Source: Rhabdophis nuchalis
Taxonomy: Eukaryota; Chordata; Lepidosauria; Squamata; Natricidae
Assembly (NCBI GenBank): GCA_039707465.1
Contig: CM077643.1
Coordinates: forward strand, 39,766,605 to 39,830,604
Length of the DNA: 64,000 nucleotides
Direction of reading: 5' to 3'
Positions 41,916 to 52,244 of the stretch are shown here, one piece after another. The notes beneath the pieces are model-generated. The model saw only the letters and a program-made list of their open reading frames with translations. It did not search any database and was not told the origin of the DNA. How positions within the stretch are numbered: the stretch's first letter is position 1; every line of letters starts with the position of its first letter. A program made the translations under genes and the position numbers.

Positions 41916-44720
41916 CTATTCAAGGCCGGCCAGTCGAAAGAGGTGGGTCTTCAATTTTACACGGAAGGAGCGGAGGTCGGTGGTCGTTCTAATATCAGGG
42001 GGAAGGTCGTTCCAGAGGGCCGGGCCCGCCACAGAGAGCGCCCTTCCCCTGGGCGTCGCCCGCTGACAAAGTCTAGTGGACGGCACCCGGAGAAGCCCCT
42101 CTCTGTGGGAGCGAATCGGTCGTGAGGATGTGTGGGGCAGGATCCGATCTCGCAGATAGCTAGGTCCCGAGCCATGGAGCGCTTTGAAGATGATGACTAA
42201 CACCTTGAAGCGCACCCGGAAGACGACAGGTAGCCAGTGCAGCTCGCGCAAGAGCGGTGTTACATGGGCAAACCTAGAGGTGCCCATAATTGCTCGCGCG
42301 GCTGCATTCTGAACTAACTGAAGCCTCCGGGTGCACCTCAAGGGGAGCCCCATGTAGAGAGAGTTACAATAGTCCAGTCGGGATGTCACGAGGGCATGAG
42401 TGACTGTGCGAAGGGCGTCCCGATCCAATAGGGGGCGCAATTGGCGAACCAGGCAAACCTGGTAAAACGCCCTCCTGGCCACGGCTGTCACTTGCTCTTC
42501 CATAGACAGCCGGGTATCCAGGAGGACACCCAAATTGCGCGCCCCATCCACAGGGGCAAGATGTTCGCCCCCTATGGCCAGCGTTGGAGAAAGCTGGTTG
42601 AATCGGGCAGCCGGAAACCACAGCCACTCGGTCTTGGTCGGGTTGAGCCTAAGTCCGTTACTTCCCATCCAGATCCGCACGGCTTCCAGGCACTGGCACA
42701 TCACCGCTACGGCATCGTTGGGGTGGTTTGGGGTAGATATGTACAGCTGGGTGTCGTCAGCGTACAGGTGGTACTCTACCCCAAAACCACGGATGATCTC
42801 ACCCAGCGGCTTCATATATGCGTTAAACAGGAGAGGCGAGAGGACCGACCCCTGAGGCACTCCACATGTGAGTGGTCTCGGGGTCGACCTCTGCTCTCCT
42901 GCACGCACAAATTGCGATCGGCCAGAGAGGTAGGAGGAGAACCACCGCAACACGGTGCCTCCCACCCCCAACCCCCCCAGCCGATGCAATAAGATACCAT
43001 GGTCGATGGTATCGAAAGCCGCTGAGAGGTCTAATAGGACCAGGATGGAAGAACATCCCCCATCTCTGGCCCTCCAGAGATCATCTACCAACGCGACCAA
43101 TGCCGTCTCGGTGCTATGCCCGGGCCGAAAGCCGGACTGGCGCGGATCTAGATAGTCAACTTCCTCCAGGTGACGGGGAAACTGTTGTGCCACCACACTC
43201 TCAACAACCTTCGCCAAGAAGGGAAGGTTGGAGACTGGACGGTAGTTGTTCAAAAGAGCTGGGTCCAAAGAGGGCTTCTTGAGGAGGGGCCTCACCATAG
43301 CCTCTTTTAGGGAGGCAGGCAAGGAACCCTCACTCAAGGATGCGTTGATAACCTCTTGGAGCCAGCCTCGTGTCACCTCCCAGGATGCCAGTACAAGCCA
43401 GGAGGGGCACGGGTCCAATGAACATGTGGTGGCTCGCAGTCGCCCACGTAACCTGTCCATATCCTCGGAAGTAACGGGGTCAAACTCCTCCCAAACAAGA
43501 TCTCCCTCGTGGCATCCCACTGGGCCATGAATGGTGGCTAGCTCACTCTGTATCTGGGCGGTTTTCTCCTGCAGAAAAATCACAAATTCCTCTGCCCTAC
43601 CCTGTAACGGGGCTTCCCGCTCCCTCTGTTGAAGGAGGGAACGGGTCACCCTAAACAGGGCGGCAGGGCGGTTTTCTGCGGATGCTATGAGGGTGGCGCA
43701 ATGATGACGTTTGGCCACCCTCAGCGCCACAATGTAAGTCCGTAAATGGGCTCTCACCTGTGTCCGGTCAGATTCAGAGCGGCTAGCCCTCCATCTTCTC
43801 TCTAGGCATCTCTTGCGGCGTTTCATCACCCGCAGCCCCTCAGTAAACCAAGGAGCCAGGGTGGTTCGCCGCCGCGAGAGAGGCCGCAAGGGCGCGACCC
43901 GATCCAAGGCTCCCACGGCCGCACTATTCCATGCGGCCGTGAGGTCCTCCATCGGGGCGCGGGTCAGGGATACAGGAAATGGCCCAAGCGCTGTCTGGAA
44001 CCCATCCGGGTCCATCAAGCGCCTGGGGCGGTACCAGATTGGTAACTCTGGTTCCGCCTCCCCGCGGAGGGGAGCAGCGGTCGGAAAGTCGAGTCGGAGA
44101 AGTGAGTGGTCTGACCATGACAAGGGTATGATGTCTATGTCCCCTGTACCCAGATCACTCTTCCATTGGCCCGAGACGAAGATGAGGTCCGGCGTATGTC
44201 CACCCTCATGAGTGGGGCCTTGAATTACTTGGGTCAGGTCCATGGCCGTCATGGAAGCCATGAACTCCCGAGCTACCGCGGATGATTCGCCCAACGATGG
44301 CAGATTAAAGTCCCCCATAACTATAAGTCTGGGGGTCTCCACTGCCACCGTGGCGATCACCTCCAGGAGCTCGGGCAGGGCTGCTGCTACATAGCGGGTT
44401 GCCAGGTATACAACCAGCAAGCCCAACTGCCTCCCTAGGCCCCACTTCATGCAAAGGGACTCACAGCCGGAGGTCTGCGGCACAATGGTCTCTCTCGGCT
44501 CCAGGCCTTCCTTGATAATGACCGCTACCCCACCACCCCTGCCTAGGGCCCGCGGCTGATGAAATGCGCGGTAGCCTGGTGGGCACATTTCAACGAGGGG
44601 ATGACCTCCCTCGTGGCCCAACCAGGTCTCCGCAATTCCTACCAGGTCCGGCTCCCCCTCTGACACAAGGTCACTAATGAGGGGGGCTTTGTTGACAACG
44701 GACCTGGCGTTGCAAAACAT
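41916..44720 (-). CDS. L2 endonuclease-reverse transcriptase
   Basis: 934 codons, uninterrupted. Residues ~1-230 form an APE-like endonuclease: F-C-N-A-R-S near the start, A-E-T-W-L-G at ~30, G-D-F-N-L-P at ~137, S-D-H-S-L-L at ~205. A basic linker with R-R-K-R-C-L-E-R-R follows. The RT holds [39 protein letters not shown] and catalytic Y-A-D-D in the second half. The C-terminal region has [14 protein letters not shown] and L-W-N-D-L-P-P. It nicks target DNA and primes reverse transcription there. Key residues appear intact. The start is the first ATG after a TGA eight codons upstream; translation may normally begin further upstream. Confidence 0.92.
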   Translation of the reverse strand: MFCNARSVVNKAPLISDLVSEGEPDLVGIAETWLGHEGGHPLVEMCPPGYRAFHQPRALGRGGGVAVIIKEGLEPRETIVPQTSGCESLCMKWGLGRQLGLLVVYLATRYVAAALPELLEVIATVAVETPRLIVMGDFNLPSLGESSAVAREFMASMTAMDLTQVIQGPTHEGGHTPDLIFVSGQWKSDLGTGDIDIIPLSWSDHSLLRLDFPTAAPLRGEAEPELPIWYRPRRLMDPDGFQTALGPFPVSLTRAPMEDLTAAWNSAAVGALDRVAPLRPLSRRRTTLAPWFTEGLRVMKRRKRCLERRWRASRSESDRTQVRAHLRTYIVALRVAKRHHCATLIASAENRPAALFRVTRSLLQQREREAPLQGRAEEFVIFLQEKTAQIQSELATIHGPVGCHEGDLVWEEFDPVTSEDMDRLRGRLRATTCSLDPCPSWLVLASWEVTRGWLQEVINASLSEGSLPASLKEAMVRPLLKKPSLDPALLNNYRPVSNLPFLAKVVESVVAQQFPRHLEEVDYLDPRQSGFRPGHSTETALVALVDDLWRARDGGCSSILVLLDLSAAFDTIDHGILLHRLGGLGVGGTVLRWFSSYLSGRSQFVRAGEQRSTPRPLTCGVPQGSVLSPLLFNAYMKPLGEIIRGFGVEYHLYADDTQLYISTPNHPNDAVAVMCQCLEAVRIWMGSNGLRLNPTKTEWLWFPAARFNQLSPTLAIGGEHLAPVDGARNLGVLLDTRLSMEEQVTAVARRAFYQVCLVRQLRPLLDRDALRTVTHALVTSRLDYCNSLYMGLPLRCTRRLQLVQNAAARAIMGTSRFAHVTPLLRELHWLPVVFRVRFKVLVIIFKALHGSGPSYLRDRILPHTSSRPIRSHREGLLRVPSTRLCQRATPRGRALSVAGPALWNDLPPDIRTTTDLRSFRVKLKTHLFRLAGLE

Positions 44721-44744
44721 CAGCCGCAGACCCTGGCTCTGTAT

Positions 44745-45197
44745 TCACTGGCCACCTAGCCTGCGAGGGTTGTGGCACCCGACCGTTTTTAACCAACGGC
44801 TGCGTGCCACCAACCGGGAGGATAAAAATTGTCTCCCCTCGGTCCTGCCCCTCCCCACGACCCTCTGAATTGGTATGCCCTCCTGAGGAACGACTCGAGT
44901 ATCCCCCTGCCTTTCGCCTTCCGCTTCCCGCCGTCGACTGCTATCCTGGCCCTTACTACTAATTGCTGTTTCCATCTCCATCTGTCTACCCACTTGACTA
45001 TCCCTACCCTCCTCCCTGGAACCCCCTAAAATCCGAATTAGCAAGTTAAATAAAACCCCCCCGAGTTTGCGCTTCGCCCACCTCTCAGGAGCAATAAGTC
45101 CATCCTCGAGGTGGGCCCGTGATAAACTAGGGGGCCAAGCCTGCGAGAGGGTAGACTCCCGCAGGCGAAGGAGAACTGACCTTGAATAAGATAACAT
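44745..45197 (-). CDS. N-terminal or upstream ORF of L2
   Basis: 150 codons in the same frame as the endonuclease-RT ORF, ending at a TGA (44747-44745) eight codons before its ATG. Rich in Arg, Gly, Glu, with no zinc knuckle or coiled coil evident. Three readings are possible: the N-terminal extension of one long ORF with a single nonsense change, a separate ORF1-like protein with coupled re-initiation, or a readthrough arrangement. The first is simplest. Confidence 0.5.
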   Translation of the reverse strand: MLSYSRSVLLRLRESTLSQAWPPSLSRAHLEDGLIAPERWAKRKLGGVLFNLLIRILGGSREEGRDSQVGRQMEMETAISSKGQDSSRRREAEGERQGDTRVVPQEGIPIQRVVGRGRTEGRQFLSSRLVARSRWLKTVGCHNPRRLGGQ

Positions 45198-45639
45198 TAG
45201 ACGGCATTGGCACTAAAAAAGGGGGGGGGGAGAATCCCCAAAGATGATACACTGCAAGTCCATAGTTGAAACAGTGAGCATAAGGGCCCATTATACAATA
45301 GATGGTAAAAATGGTAAAAGATGGTAAAGATGGTAAAATCGACAATTAATTAATTAAAGGGACAAGTACAAAATACAAAAGCGGTGGGCAGTTCGGGTAG
45401 AGGGAGGGGGTGGTAGCAGATGGATCAAATTAAATCTGTGGACATCAGCCCATCCAATCGGAGAAAATGGTCTAAGTCTCCGCAAAGTCACTGTCTCTGT
45501 CCATAGGCTGTATCCACAGATTGTCTCTCCCCTCTCCCGTTGGATCAAAGTACAGGCCACATGGCTAGTTGTAATGCTATGTGGGGCTTTTCCAGCCATT
45601 AGCTCTCAGTTCGGTTGTAACGACCGTTCCTCTATACCA
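45198..45639 (-). other. L2 5' spacer
   Basis: Lower-GC region between the coding part and the CpG-rich part, with GATGGTAAA repeats (45301-45338). Short frames only. Confidence 0.5.
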
Positions 45640-46560
45640 TCCATCTCTCCATGGTCCTCCACAATAGGGGCCACATGGGTCGGGTAGGGGGGCCGTGCGG
45701 GCCGCTGTTATCCCCGCGCGGCCAGATGGTCGCATCCCACCCGGCCCAGCCTCCTCCGTCTTCACCCTGGGCGCCCGGCCTGCCTCCACTACTCGGCCAC
45801 CTCCAGTTAACACAAGGGCCGCGCCCGGGCCATCGGGGCTGCTCCGAACTCCCACGTTGCCTGATGTTCGGCCCGATGTTCGGCCTGGTGGTCTGCGGCC
45901 TCGACTCGGTCCTCCCGCCTTTCGCGGCCTCCAACTCGGCCCTCTCGTTTTTATTCCGGCACCCGGCCTACCTCCTCTCCAGCCGGCGCCGAGACGTGGC
46001 CGGGCCGCGGGCCGCTCCGGGCGTCTTGTCGCTGCTCCCTTGCTCGCTCGCTCGCTCGCTTGCCCGTCGCCCCCACCGCACAGACAGGGCGCTCCTCTGA
46101 TCTTCGCCCAGGCCGCCTGGCTACCCAGCCTACCTCCTCTCCAGCCGGGACCAAGCCGCACCGGGGCCGCGGTAGGGCAGCTTCGGGCCGCTCCGGGCGT
46201 CTCCACTACTCCCATGCTCGCCCGTCGCCTCCGTCGCCCCCCGTCGCGGCCAAAGCGCTCCATCATGCCGGCGAGCGGCCGGCTTGCAGGGCCTCCGTCG
46301 CCTCCCCGTCGCGCTCCAAAGCGCTCCGTCGTGCCGGCGAGCGGCCGGCTTGCAGGGCCGGCCCTCCAAGATGTTGTGGAGGGCCGGGACTAGGCCGCGC
46401 CTGAGCCGCGCCAGGCCGCTCTGGGCCGCTCCGGGCGTCTCCGCTGCTCCTCGCTCGCCCGTCGCCCCCGTCGCCCCCCGGCCGCGAACAAGCGCACCTG
46501 CTAAACCTGCGAGTGACCGGCTTGCAGGGCCAGCCCTCCTAGATGTCCGTGGAGGGCTGG
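45640..46560 (-). promoter_or_regulatory. CpG-rich L2 5' region with repeated modules
   Basis: Very high GC and CpG content, unlike anything else in the window. Repeated blocks include GGCCGCTCCGGGCGTC (near 46011, 46188 and 46423), CTACCTCCTCTCCAGCCGG (near 45967 and 46130) and GCGAGCGGCCGGCTTGCAGG (near 46273 and 46334). Tandem 5' modules act as promoters in mouse L1; a similar role here is inferred. Overlapping long frames on both strands reflect composition, not genes. Confidence 0.6.
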
Positions 46561-46616
46561 AAACATCCCTTCTGGGCCATAAGACCCCTGTGCCTTGCCG
46601 CGTTCAAGGCAAGAAC

Positions 46617-46635
46617 GCCATTTTCGCGCATGCGC
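46617..46635 (-). promoter_or_regulatory. YY1-like and NRF1-like sites at L2 5' end
   Basis: Minus strand reads GCGCATGCGC (46635-46626, a palindromic NRF1-type site), then AAAATGGCG (46625-46617, a YY1-type site). In human L1, a YY1 site close to the 5' end directs accurate initiation. The position here is comparable. Confidence 0.5.
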
Positions 46636-46645
46636 AAACTCTAGT

Positions 46646-46984
46646 CCCAGCAAGGCAGTTTTTATGTCAAAACTTGGCTTAGATTCCAGTTGAAAAAAAT
46701 ACAGAAAATGTATTTGATGCAAAAGGATCCAGATGTGAACAACCATCACTTGCTCAAGTATTTTTGCCAGGAAACAGATGTTGTCCACTCCCCTATAACT
46801 CAGTTGTTTAATGAGGTTGGACTCAATAATTATTACACTTCTCCACAACTTACAATGAAACTATGCTGGGGCTATTTATGGCCCTGGATTTGATGTTCTG
46901 ATGGTCACCTACTGCCCCACATGGCTGAAGTTCATGTGCTCAGCAACACAGTCATATATACATTGATAGCACGCTACAGCAACA
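46646..46984. other. Unique DNA, no gene seen
   Basis: 5' flank of the L2 element. A 67-codon plus frame at 46690-46893 resembles a TcMar/Tigger-like transposase only vaguely. Not supported. Confidence 0.35.
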
Positions 46985-47247
46985 TCGGCATGTTTTGCGA
47001 TGATTTTGGTGAAAACCAGCACTTCTGCTTTTTTTGCTGGTTTACTGGTTTAACGTCCATAGGGCACCATTGATTCCCTTAACAACTGAGAGGTTTATGT
47101 AACAACCATAGATTTGCTTAATGACCACTGCAAAAAAAAACATTGTAAAATCATGTCAGTCACACGACCAATCCATTTTACAACCACTTACAACTGCCCG
47201 TAATGGGCAGTCTCCATTACGATCATTAAGATGAGGACTACCTATAT
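46985..47247 (-). mobile_element. Fragment of TIR DNA element ('GACTACCT' end)
   Basis: AACAACCATAGATTTGCTTA, ACCACTTACAACTGCCCG and the end GATGAGGACTACCTATA match the same repeat type as 8501-8690 and 10001-10096. Diverged, without transposase. Confidence 0.45.
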
Positions 47248-47348
47248 CCTTTGTATCAGACATAATAAAGAGTCGGCAGCGCAAGTCAAGGAAACAGAGC
47301 TGGTTGGTTGCATGATATATGTGACATGATTTTATATAATTGTATTTA

Positions 47349-47665
47349 AGGTAAAGGTAAAGGTTCCCCTTGCACATATGTGCTAGTTGTTCCCGACTCT
47401 AGAGGGCGGTGCTCATCTCCGTTTCAAAGCCAAAGAGCCAACGCTGTCCAAAGACGTCTCCATGATCATGTGGCTGGCATGACTAAACACCAAAGGCACA
47501 AATGCGGTTACCTTCTCACCCATGTTTCCTATTTTTCTACTTGCATTCTTTTACGTGTTTTCGAACTGCTTGGCAGAAGCTGGAACACGTAACCGGAGCT
47601 CAGTCCGTTACGCGGTGCTAGGGATTCGAACTGCCCACCTTTCTGATCTCTCATCTATTGCAACA
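47349..47665 (-). mobile_element. Sauria-type SINE, nearly full length
   Basis: Complement of tail (AAGGTAAAGGTTCCCC, CACATATGTGCTAGTTGTTC), body and B-box-like GGATTCGAACTGCC. The A-box part of the head is lost. One of the better preserved copies. Confidence 0.88.
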
Positions 47666-48375
47666 CTAACCTCCCACTTGGCTGTGTTTAAACACAGTCC
47701 TAAACCATCAGAAAGATTGTCCATTCTTGGTTTAAACTAATTTTCCCGTTGCCGTAAATCACTCCCAGGTTCTTTAAAGTAACAAACTCTGCATGGGTCT
47801 CTCAGCCTTTTGCTGACGATGCTTTCTTGCTAAGTTGCTTCTTGCGCAGTTCATTGCTGGCCTACAGGTGAAGCCCAGGCAGTTACATTCATTTGGAGAG
47901 TGCAGTATTTTGACCACTCTATCGAGTGACCTTTTTTAATATGCTGGGCTTTGTCTGCCTGGCTATTTGATCTATTTCCCAAAGGTTAGTGGGCTTTGCT
48001 GTGTAAACACAGGACACTTGGAAAGAACCAAGCTCTGTAAGTTGTACATTTATTGAAAAGGTCATATCACTGTGCGTTATCATACTGCTGCACGCTACAT
48101 TAACCTGTGCAAGCTACAGTGTAGGTGGGAAAGAAAAATAAACCATCTGCAAGCAACAATTGGAGTCAGCATGACTTTTGGCATCCCTGGGTGTTCAGTG
48201 GATATGGGGTTGGTTTAAGAAGCTTGTGTTCAAACCATGGGCAACATTTCTGATTTAGATTGTGTTGCTTTTTATACATGTCTGATAGGCTATGTTAGTT
48301 TATAGGGGTGCAGGCAAAGATTCACAGCAAGTGCCTGTATGTTCAGTCTTTTCTGTGCTGATTATTACAATTAGA
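47666..48375. other. Unique DNA, no gene seen
   Basis: No repeat or frame recognised. Confidence 0.4.
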
Positions 48376-48487
48376 TACAAACATACATACAAACATATAA
48401 TAGCAGAGTTGGAAGGGACCTTGGAGGTCTTCTAGTCCAACCCCCTGCCTAGGCAGGAAGCCCTATATGGCTATCCAACATCTTCTT

Positions 48488-50446
48488 TTTTTTTTATATT
48501 GAAAAAGTTTTATTGGTTTTACAGTTTTTCAATAGGATAGGGTAAGGGATACAAAGAAATTCACGTCAAAGTCGTTGGCCCTACCGGGACATCAAAATAG
48601 ATCATTAATAAAAAACATTTTCCATACACTACAAAGTAAAAGCAAGTACATATTTCTAAATTCTCAGTTCTATGCTGTCAGTCATTTACAAAAATCCAGA
48701 TGCACATGTTATATTATACAATATTATTCAAAAAATCAAGGCAAAGTTATTTTTTAGATCTAAGTCTCTTGGCAATTGTATCTTCTATCTCTCCTTCCAG
48801 GCCCCCAGCGGGCGGGGCCGTGGCCCCCCCTGCCCCCCCTGGATCTTCCCGCAGGACAGAGGAATGTTTTTTAAAAAAGGCTTCCGCCTCAGCAACTGTT
48901 TTAATCCTCACTCTTCCTCCTTCCCAGAACACCAGCATCCCTTCGGGCATCACCCACCTAAACCAGATCCCGTGGTCAAACAATTTTTTGGACAAGAAGG
49001 AAAATTTCCTTCTTGCTTCTCTAATCTTTCTTGGGATCTGCTTGGGATCTGCTTTAGGAACCTCCTTTTGTTGGTAAATTAATGGACCTCCTCTTTGCAC
49101 TTTCAAGATTTCCTCTCTAACAAATTTAACATGTATCTCTCTGGGTACTTCATTTATCCTGGCATATGCAGAGTTTATTCTGTAGGCTAGGTCAATGTCC
49201 CCCCTGATCTCATCCTTAGGTTTATGTAAATAGTCTGCTATAATTGTGCTCATGAGTTCAGGGAGACATTCACCAGTTTCCTCAGAAACATTCTGAAATC
49301 TCAAAAAATATGTCATCCTTTCCATATCAATCCTAGACACATGCCCATTTATTTCCACAACCTCATTAGTAACATTTTTAATCTCTCCCTTAGCCCCCGC
49401 CAGCCCCCCTTCCAGTTCTTCATTCTTCTGTGTGTTCTCCAGCACTTGTTTCCGTGTGTCCAATAATTCCTTTTTAAAGTTGATATTTTCTGCCCTCTGG
49501 ACCTTGATTTCTTGTACCAAAGTTTGTATAACAGATTAAAGAGAGGCCATCCTTAATTCTAAGCTTGCCAGTGCTGATTCTTGTGCCATGGTTAGCTGTT
49601 AAAGTCAGTGCCACTAAAATGGCGTTTTTTGGGTGGGGCTGTTGAGGCAAGTCAGGAGCCAAAAGTTCAGTTCAGGGTTGTAAAGTTCAGGAACCAAGAG
49701 AGAAACAATTTTCCAAGTCAATAAGTATAATAACGAAGGCACTCCAGAAAAGAAATCACAAATCCAAAAATAAATTCTTCTTTAGTAACCAGAGGGAGTC
49801 CAAATCACAAAGAGACGCTGGAAATTTTCCATAAGTAAAATAGTCATTCAGGGACAAAGAGAAGCCATTTTCACTGCCCAAACTCAGAGCCAGAAGGAGA
49901 GAGTGGTAAAAAAAAATGTTTCAAATCAGCCAGACCTAGAGACATTGTTTCAAAGACAAACCGCAGACCACTTTCCCTTGTTTCAAACAGTCCAGATTAA
50001 AGATATCCGCTTCCTCGCAGCGAGGAGCCATTCTTAAGTGCCGCTTTAGTCCGAGGGGGGGTTTAACAAGCAGACACCCCCCTCCAAGTTCTTTCAGCCC
50101 AGGCTGACAGCAGGAAAAAAAATGTTTAAAACCACTCACTTTCACCCTCGCAGCCGAAGCCCCGGGAAGCCTTCCGACTCAGACGGCCAGCTCTCTTCAT
50201 AATTTCAGAACGATGCCGCCCGCCATTGGCAAAGGGAAAACCCCCCGCAGCATGTCCTCCTCCACCTAAGCCGAAGACAAGGGTCGCTTCCCAGCTGCCG
50301 CTGGGGGAGGACGACCCAGGCAATCCGGCTTTACGGGAGACCCCCCAAAACAGGGCGTCTCGCCCCCGTGGGGGGGCAGGAAAAGAAACAAAGCGGTGAG
50401 CGAGCCCTAGGCTCGCCCGTCGCCGCTGGAGCCGGAACCGGAAGTC
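48488..50446 (-). mobile_element. ORF1-only L1-like element (HAL1-like)
   Basis: A 1.96 kb retroposed unit flanked by a perfect 18-bp duplication GCTATCCAACATCTTCTT (48470-48487 and 50447-50464). On the minus strand it has a GC-rich 5' UTR beginning GACTTCCGGTTCCGG, a single L1 ORF1 (49589-48747), ~250 bp of 3' UTR with AATAAA close to the end (CCAATAAAACTTTTTC) and a poly(A) tail. There is no endonuclease or RT. Both ends look complete, so it is either an internally deleted L1 or an ORF1-only family like mammalian HAL1. Confidence 0.8.
48747..49589 (-). pseudogene. L1 ORF1-type RNA-binding protein
   Basis: The frame is open for 257 codons from 49520. An ATG at 49589 in the same frame lies upstream, with a TAA at about codon 18 between. 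The first ~75 residues after 49520 are coiled-coil-like (Q-E-I-K-V-Q-R-A-E-N, L-E-N-T-Q-K-N-E-E-L-E). An RRM-like part follows (M-T-Y-F-L-R-F-Q-N-V), then the C-terminal domain (D-L-A-Y-R-I-N-S, P-R-E-I-H-V-K-F, I-R-E-A-R-R-K) and a Gly/Ala-rich tail. L1 ORF1p trimerises, coats L1 RNA and acts as a chaperone. One stop is the only lesion seen. Confidence 0.75.
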
Positions 50447-51137
50447 GCTATCCAACATCTTCTTAAAGACTTCCAGGGTTGGGGCATTCACAACTTCTGG
50501 AGGCAAGCTGTTCCACTGATTGATTGTTCTAACTGTCAGGAAATGTCTCCTCAGTTCTAAGTTGCTTCTCTCCTTAATTAGTTTCCACCCATTGCTTCTT
50601 GTTCTACCCTCAGGAGTCTTGGAGAATAGCTTGACTCCATCTTCTTTGTGGCAACCCCTGAGGTATTGGAACACTGCTATCATGTCTCCCCTACTCCTTC
50701 TTTTCATTAAACTAGACCTACCCAGTTCCTGCAACCATTCTTCATATGTTTTAGCCTCCAGTTCCCTAATCATCTTTGTTGCTCTTTTCTGCACTCTTTC
50801 TAGAGTCTCCACATCTTTTCTACATTGTGGCGACCAAAACTGTATGCAGTATTCCAAGTGTGGCCTTACCAAGGCATTATAAAGTGGTATTAACACTTCT
50901 TCACGTGATCTTGATTCTATCCCTCTGTTTATGCAGCCTAGAACTGTGTTGGCTTTTTTGGCAGCTGCTGCACACTGCTGGCTCATATTTAAATGGTTGT
51001 CCACTAGGACTCCAAGATCCCTCTCAGAGTTACTACTATTGAGCAAGGTACCACCTATACTGTACCTGTGCATTTTGTTTTTCTTACCTAAATGTAGAAC
51101 CTTACTCTTTTCACCATTGAATTTCATTTTATTAGAT

Positions 51138-51961
51138 GGGTGATTTCTCCAAAGTTGTTCTTCAGAAGAAAAAAGTTCTACAATTATTTTTTACGGTCAA
51201 AACTCACATCTAACCTGAGAGGTGGAATTTGCTCCCGAAGTCTGTTCTGAATGAACATATGGCAGAGCACACCTGCAGATCAAAGGAGCAATGCTTATAC
51301 AATGAAATATAAAATGCTTGCACACAGTCTTTAGCCACTTCATCACTAAAGAAGGGCAGAAGCAGCATACTGTGAAAAATTCTTTTCCTTTGAAAGTCAA
51401 CTCTAAAGCAAATTCTCTTTCATCAGGTAGAATAAAAACTACTAGGGGAAAAATGACTTTAAAAAAAAAGAAAAATAAATCTGGTGTTCTGGCATTTCCA
51501 TGCAAGCTGTTTTCTTCTAAGGCTGTTCTTTTCCATATAGTTTCAGCAAGCCTCTCCGTGCCAGAAGTCAAAGAAGCACCATATTATGAGCTTCATAAAT
51601 TTCCAGCTCCTAGAAAAGACTAAATCCATTCACACTGACCTGAAACCTTCCTTCTAATTCCATGAATGTTTTCTTGCTACTGAAAGAGATTTCTGTGTTT
51701 CTATTCTATTCTCCAAAATGCTTTTGATATTTTTAAGTGTTCTTCTTGCTGGTACTTAGCATTTCCCCTGATAGTGAAGTTACATTCTTGAGAAATGCTG
51801 ATATCATTGTTTCTGTTTTAATTGCATGTTATATTTCCTATAATGTTTTCTTTTTGTTAAGCAACACGCCATCTTTCTGCTTCCCCAGCTTCCAGCTTCT
51901 TCAGAGGAGTTTCATCAAAATGCCTGTCTCGAAATTTAATATTAATAGTAACGGAAGGCTT
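51138..51961. other. Unique DNA, no gene seen
   Basis: Small overlapping frames on both strands, no motif. No repeat recognised. Confidence 0.4.
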
Positions 51962-52101
51962 CAGATAGCAATAGCAACAGCACATAGACTTATATGCCAC
52001 TTTACAGCTTTACAACCTTCTCTAATCAGTTTACAAAATCGGCATATTGCCTTCAACAATCTGGCTTCTCATTTTATTGACCTTGGAAGAATGGAAGGTG
52101 T
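51962..52101 (-). mobile_element. tRNA-derived SINE with L2-like tail, 3' part
   Basis: Starts AGATAGCAATAGCAACAGCA and includes ATAGACTTATATGCC, CAACAATCTGGCTTCTCATT and GGAAGAATGGAAGG. The head is missing. Same family as 13641 and 60402. Confidence 0.7.
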
Positions 52102-52244
52102 TATGTGTTGAATGTATATAGTTGTGTCAATTGTACTAAAGCAAAACTAACCTTTAGTTGACCCCAACTGTTTAGCAGGGAAATTTAGAACATGCATATT
52201 TGGGCAGGCTTTTTCTAGTTCTATGATTGGTTAAGGCCCTGTGG

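Larger units (their letters stand above)
41717..46645 (-). mobile_element. L2 LINE, apparently full length
   Basis: About 4.9 kb. In minus-strand order: a short start with YY1- and NRF1-like motifs (46635-46617), a CpG-rich 5' region of repeated modules (46560-45640), a lower-GC spacer, a coding region (45197-41916) broken by only one in-frame stop, a ~120-bp 3' UTR with the signature TGTGCACCGCCCCGGGTCCC, and an (ATT)n tail. TCTAGT occurs at 41702-41707 and 46640-46645 and may be part of a target duplication. All other L2 copies here are 5'-truncated. It is the youngest-looking LINE in the window. Confidence 0.8.
48376..51137 (-). mobile_element. CR1 LINE 3' end, split by L1-like element
   Basis: Tail and 3' UTR at 48376-48487 (ACATACAAACATATA, AGAGTTGGAAGGGACC), coding part at 50447-51137. 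The latter encodes K-S-K-V-L-H-L-G, H-L-E-Y-C-I-Q-F-W-S-P, R-A-T-K-M-I-R-E-L-E and L-P-P-E-V-V-N-A without a break up to the insertion. 5'-truncated after the FADD motif. Split by 48488-50446. Confidence 0.9.

Noticed and set aside
45577..46682. Five overlapping frames of 100-232 codons on both strands
   Set aside because: They lie in a CpG-rich, repetitive L2 5' region. Stop codons are rare there by composition, and both strands are equally open, so no coding claim is made.
46690..46893. Possible transposase fragment
   Set aside because: Only a vague resemblance to Tigger-type sequence; no catalytic motif or terminal repeats.
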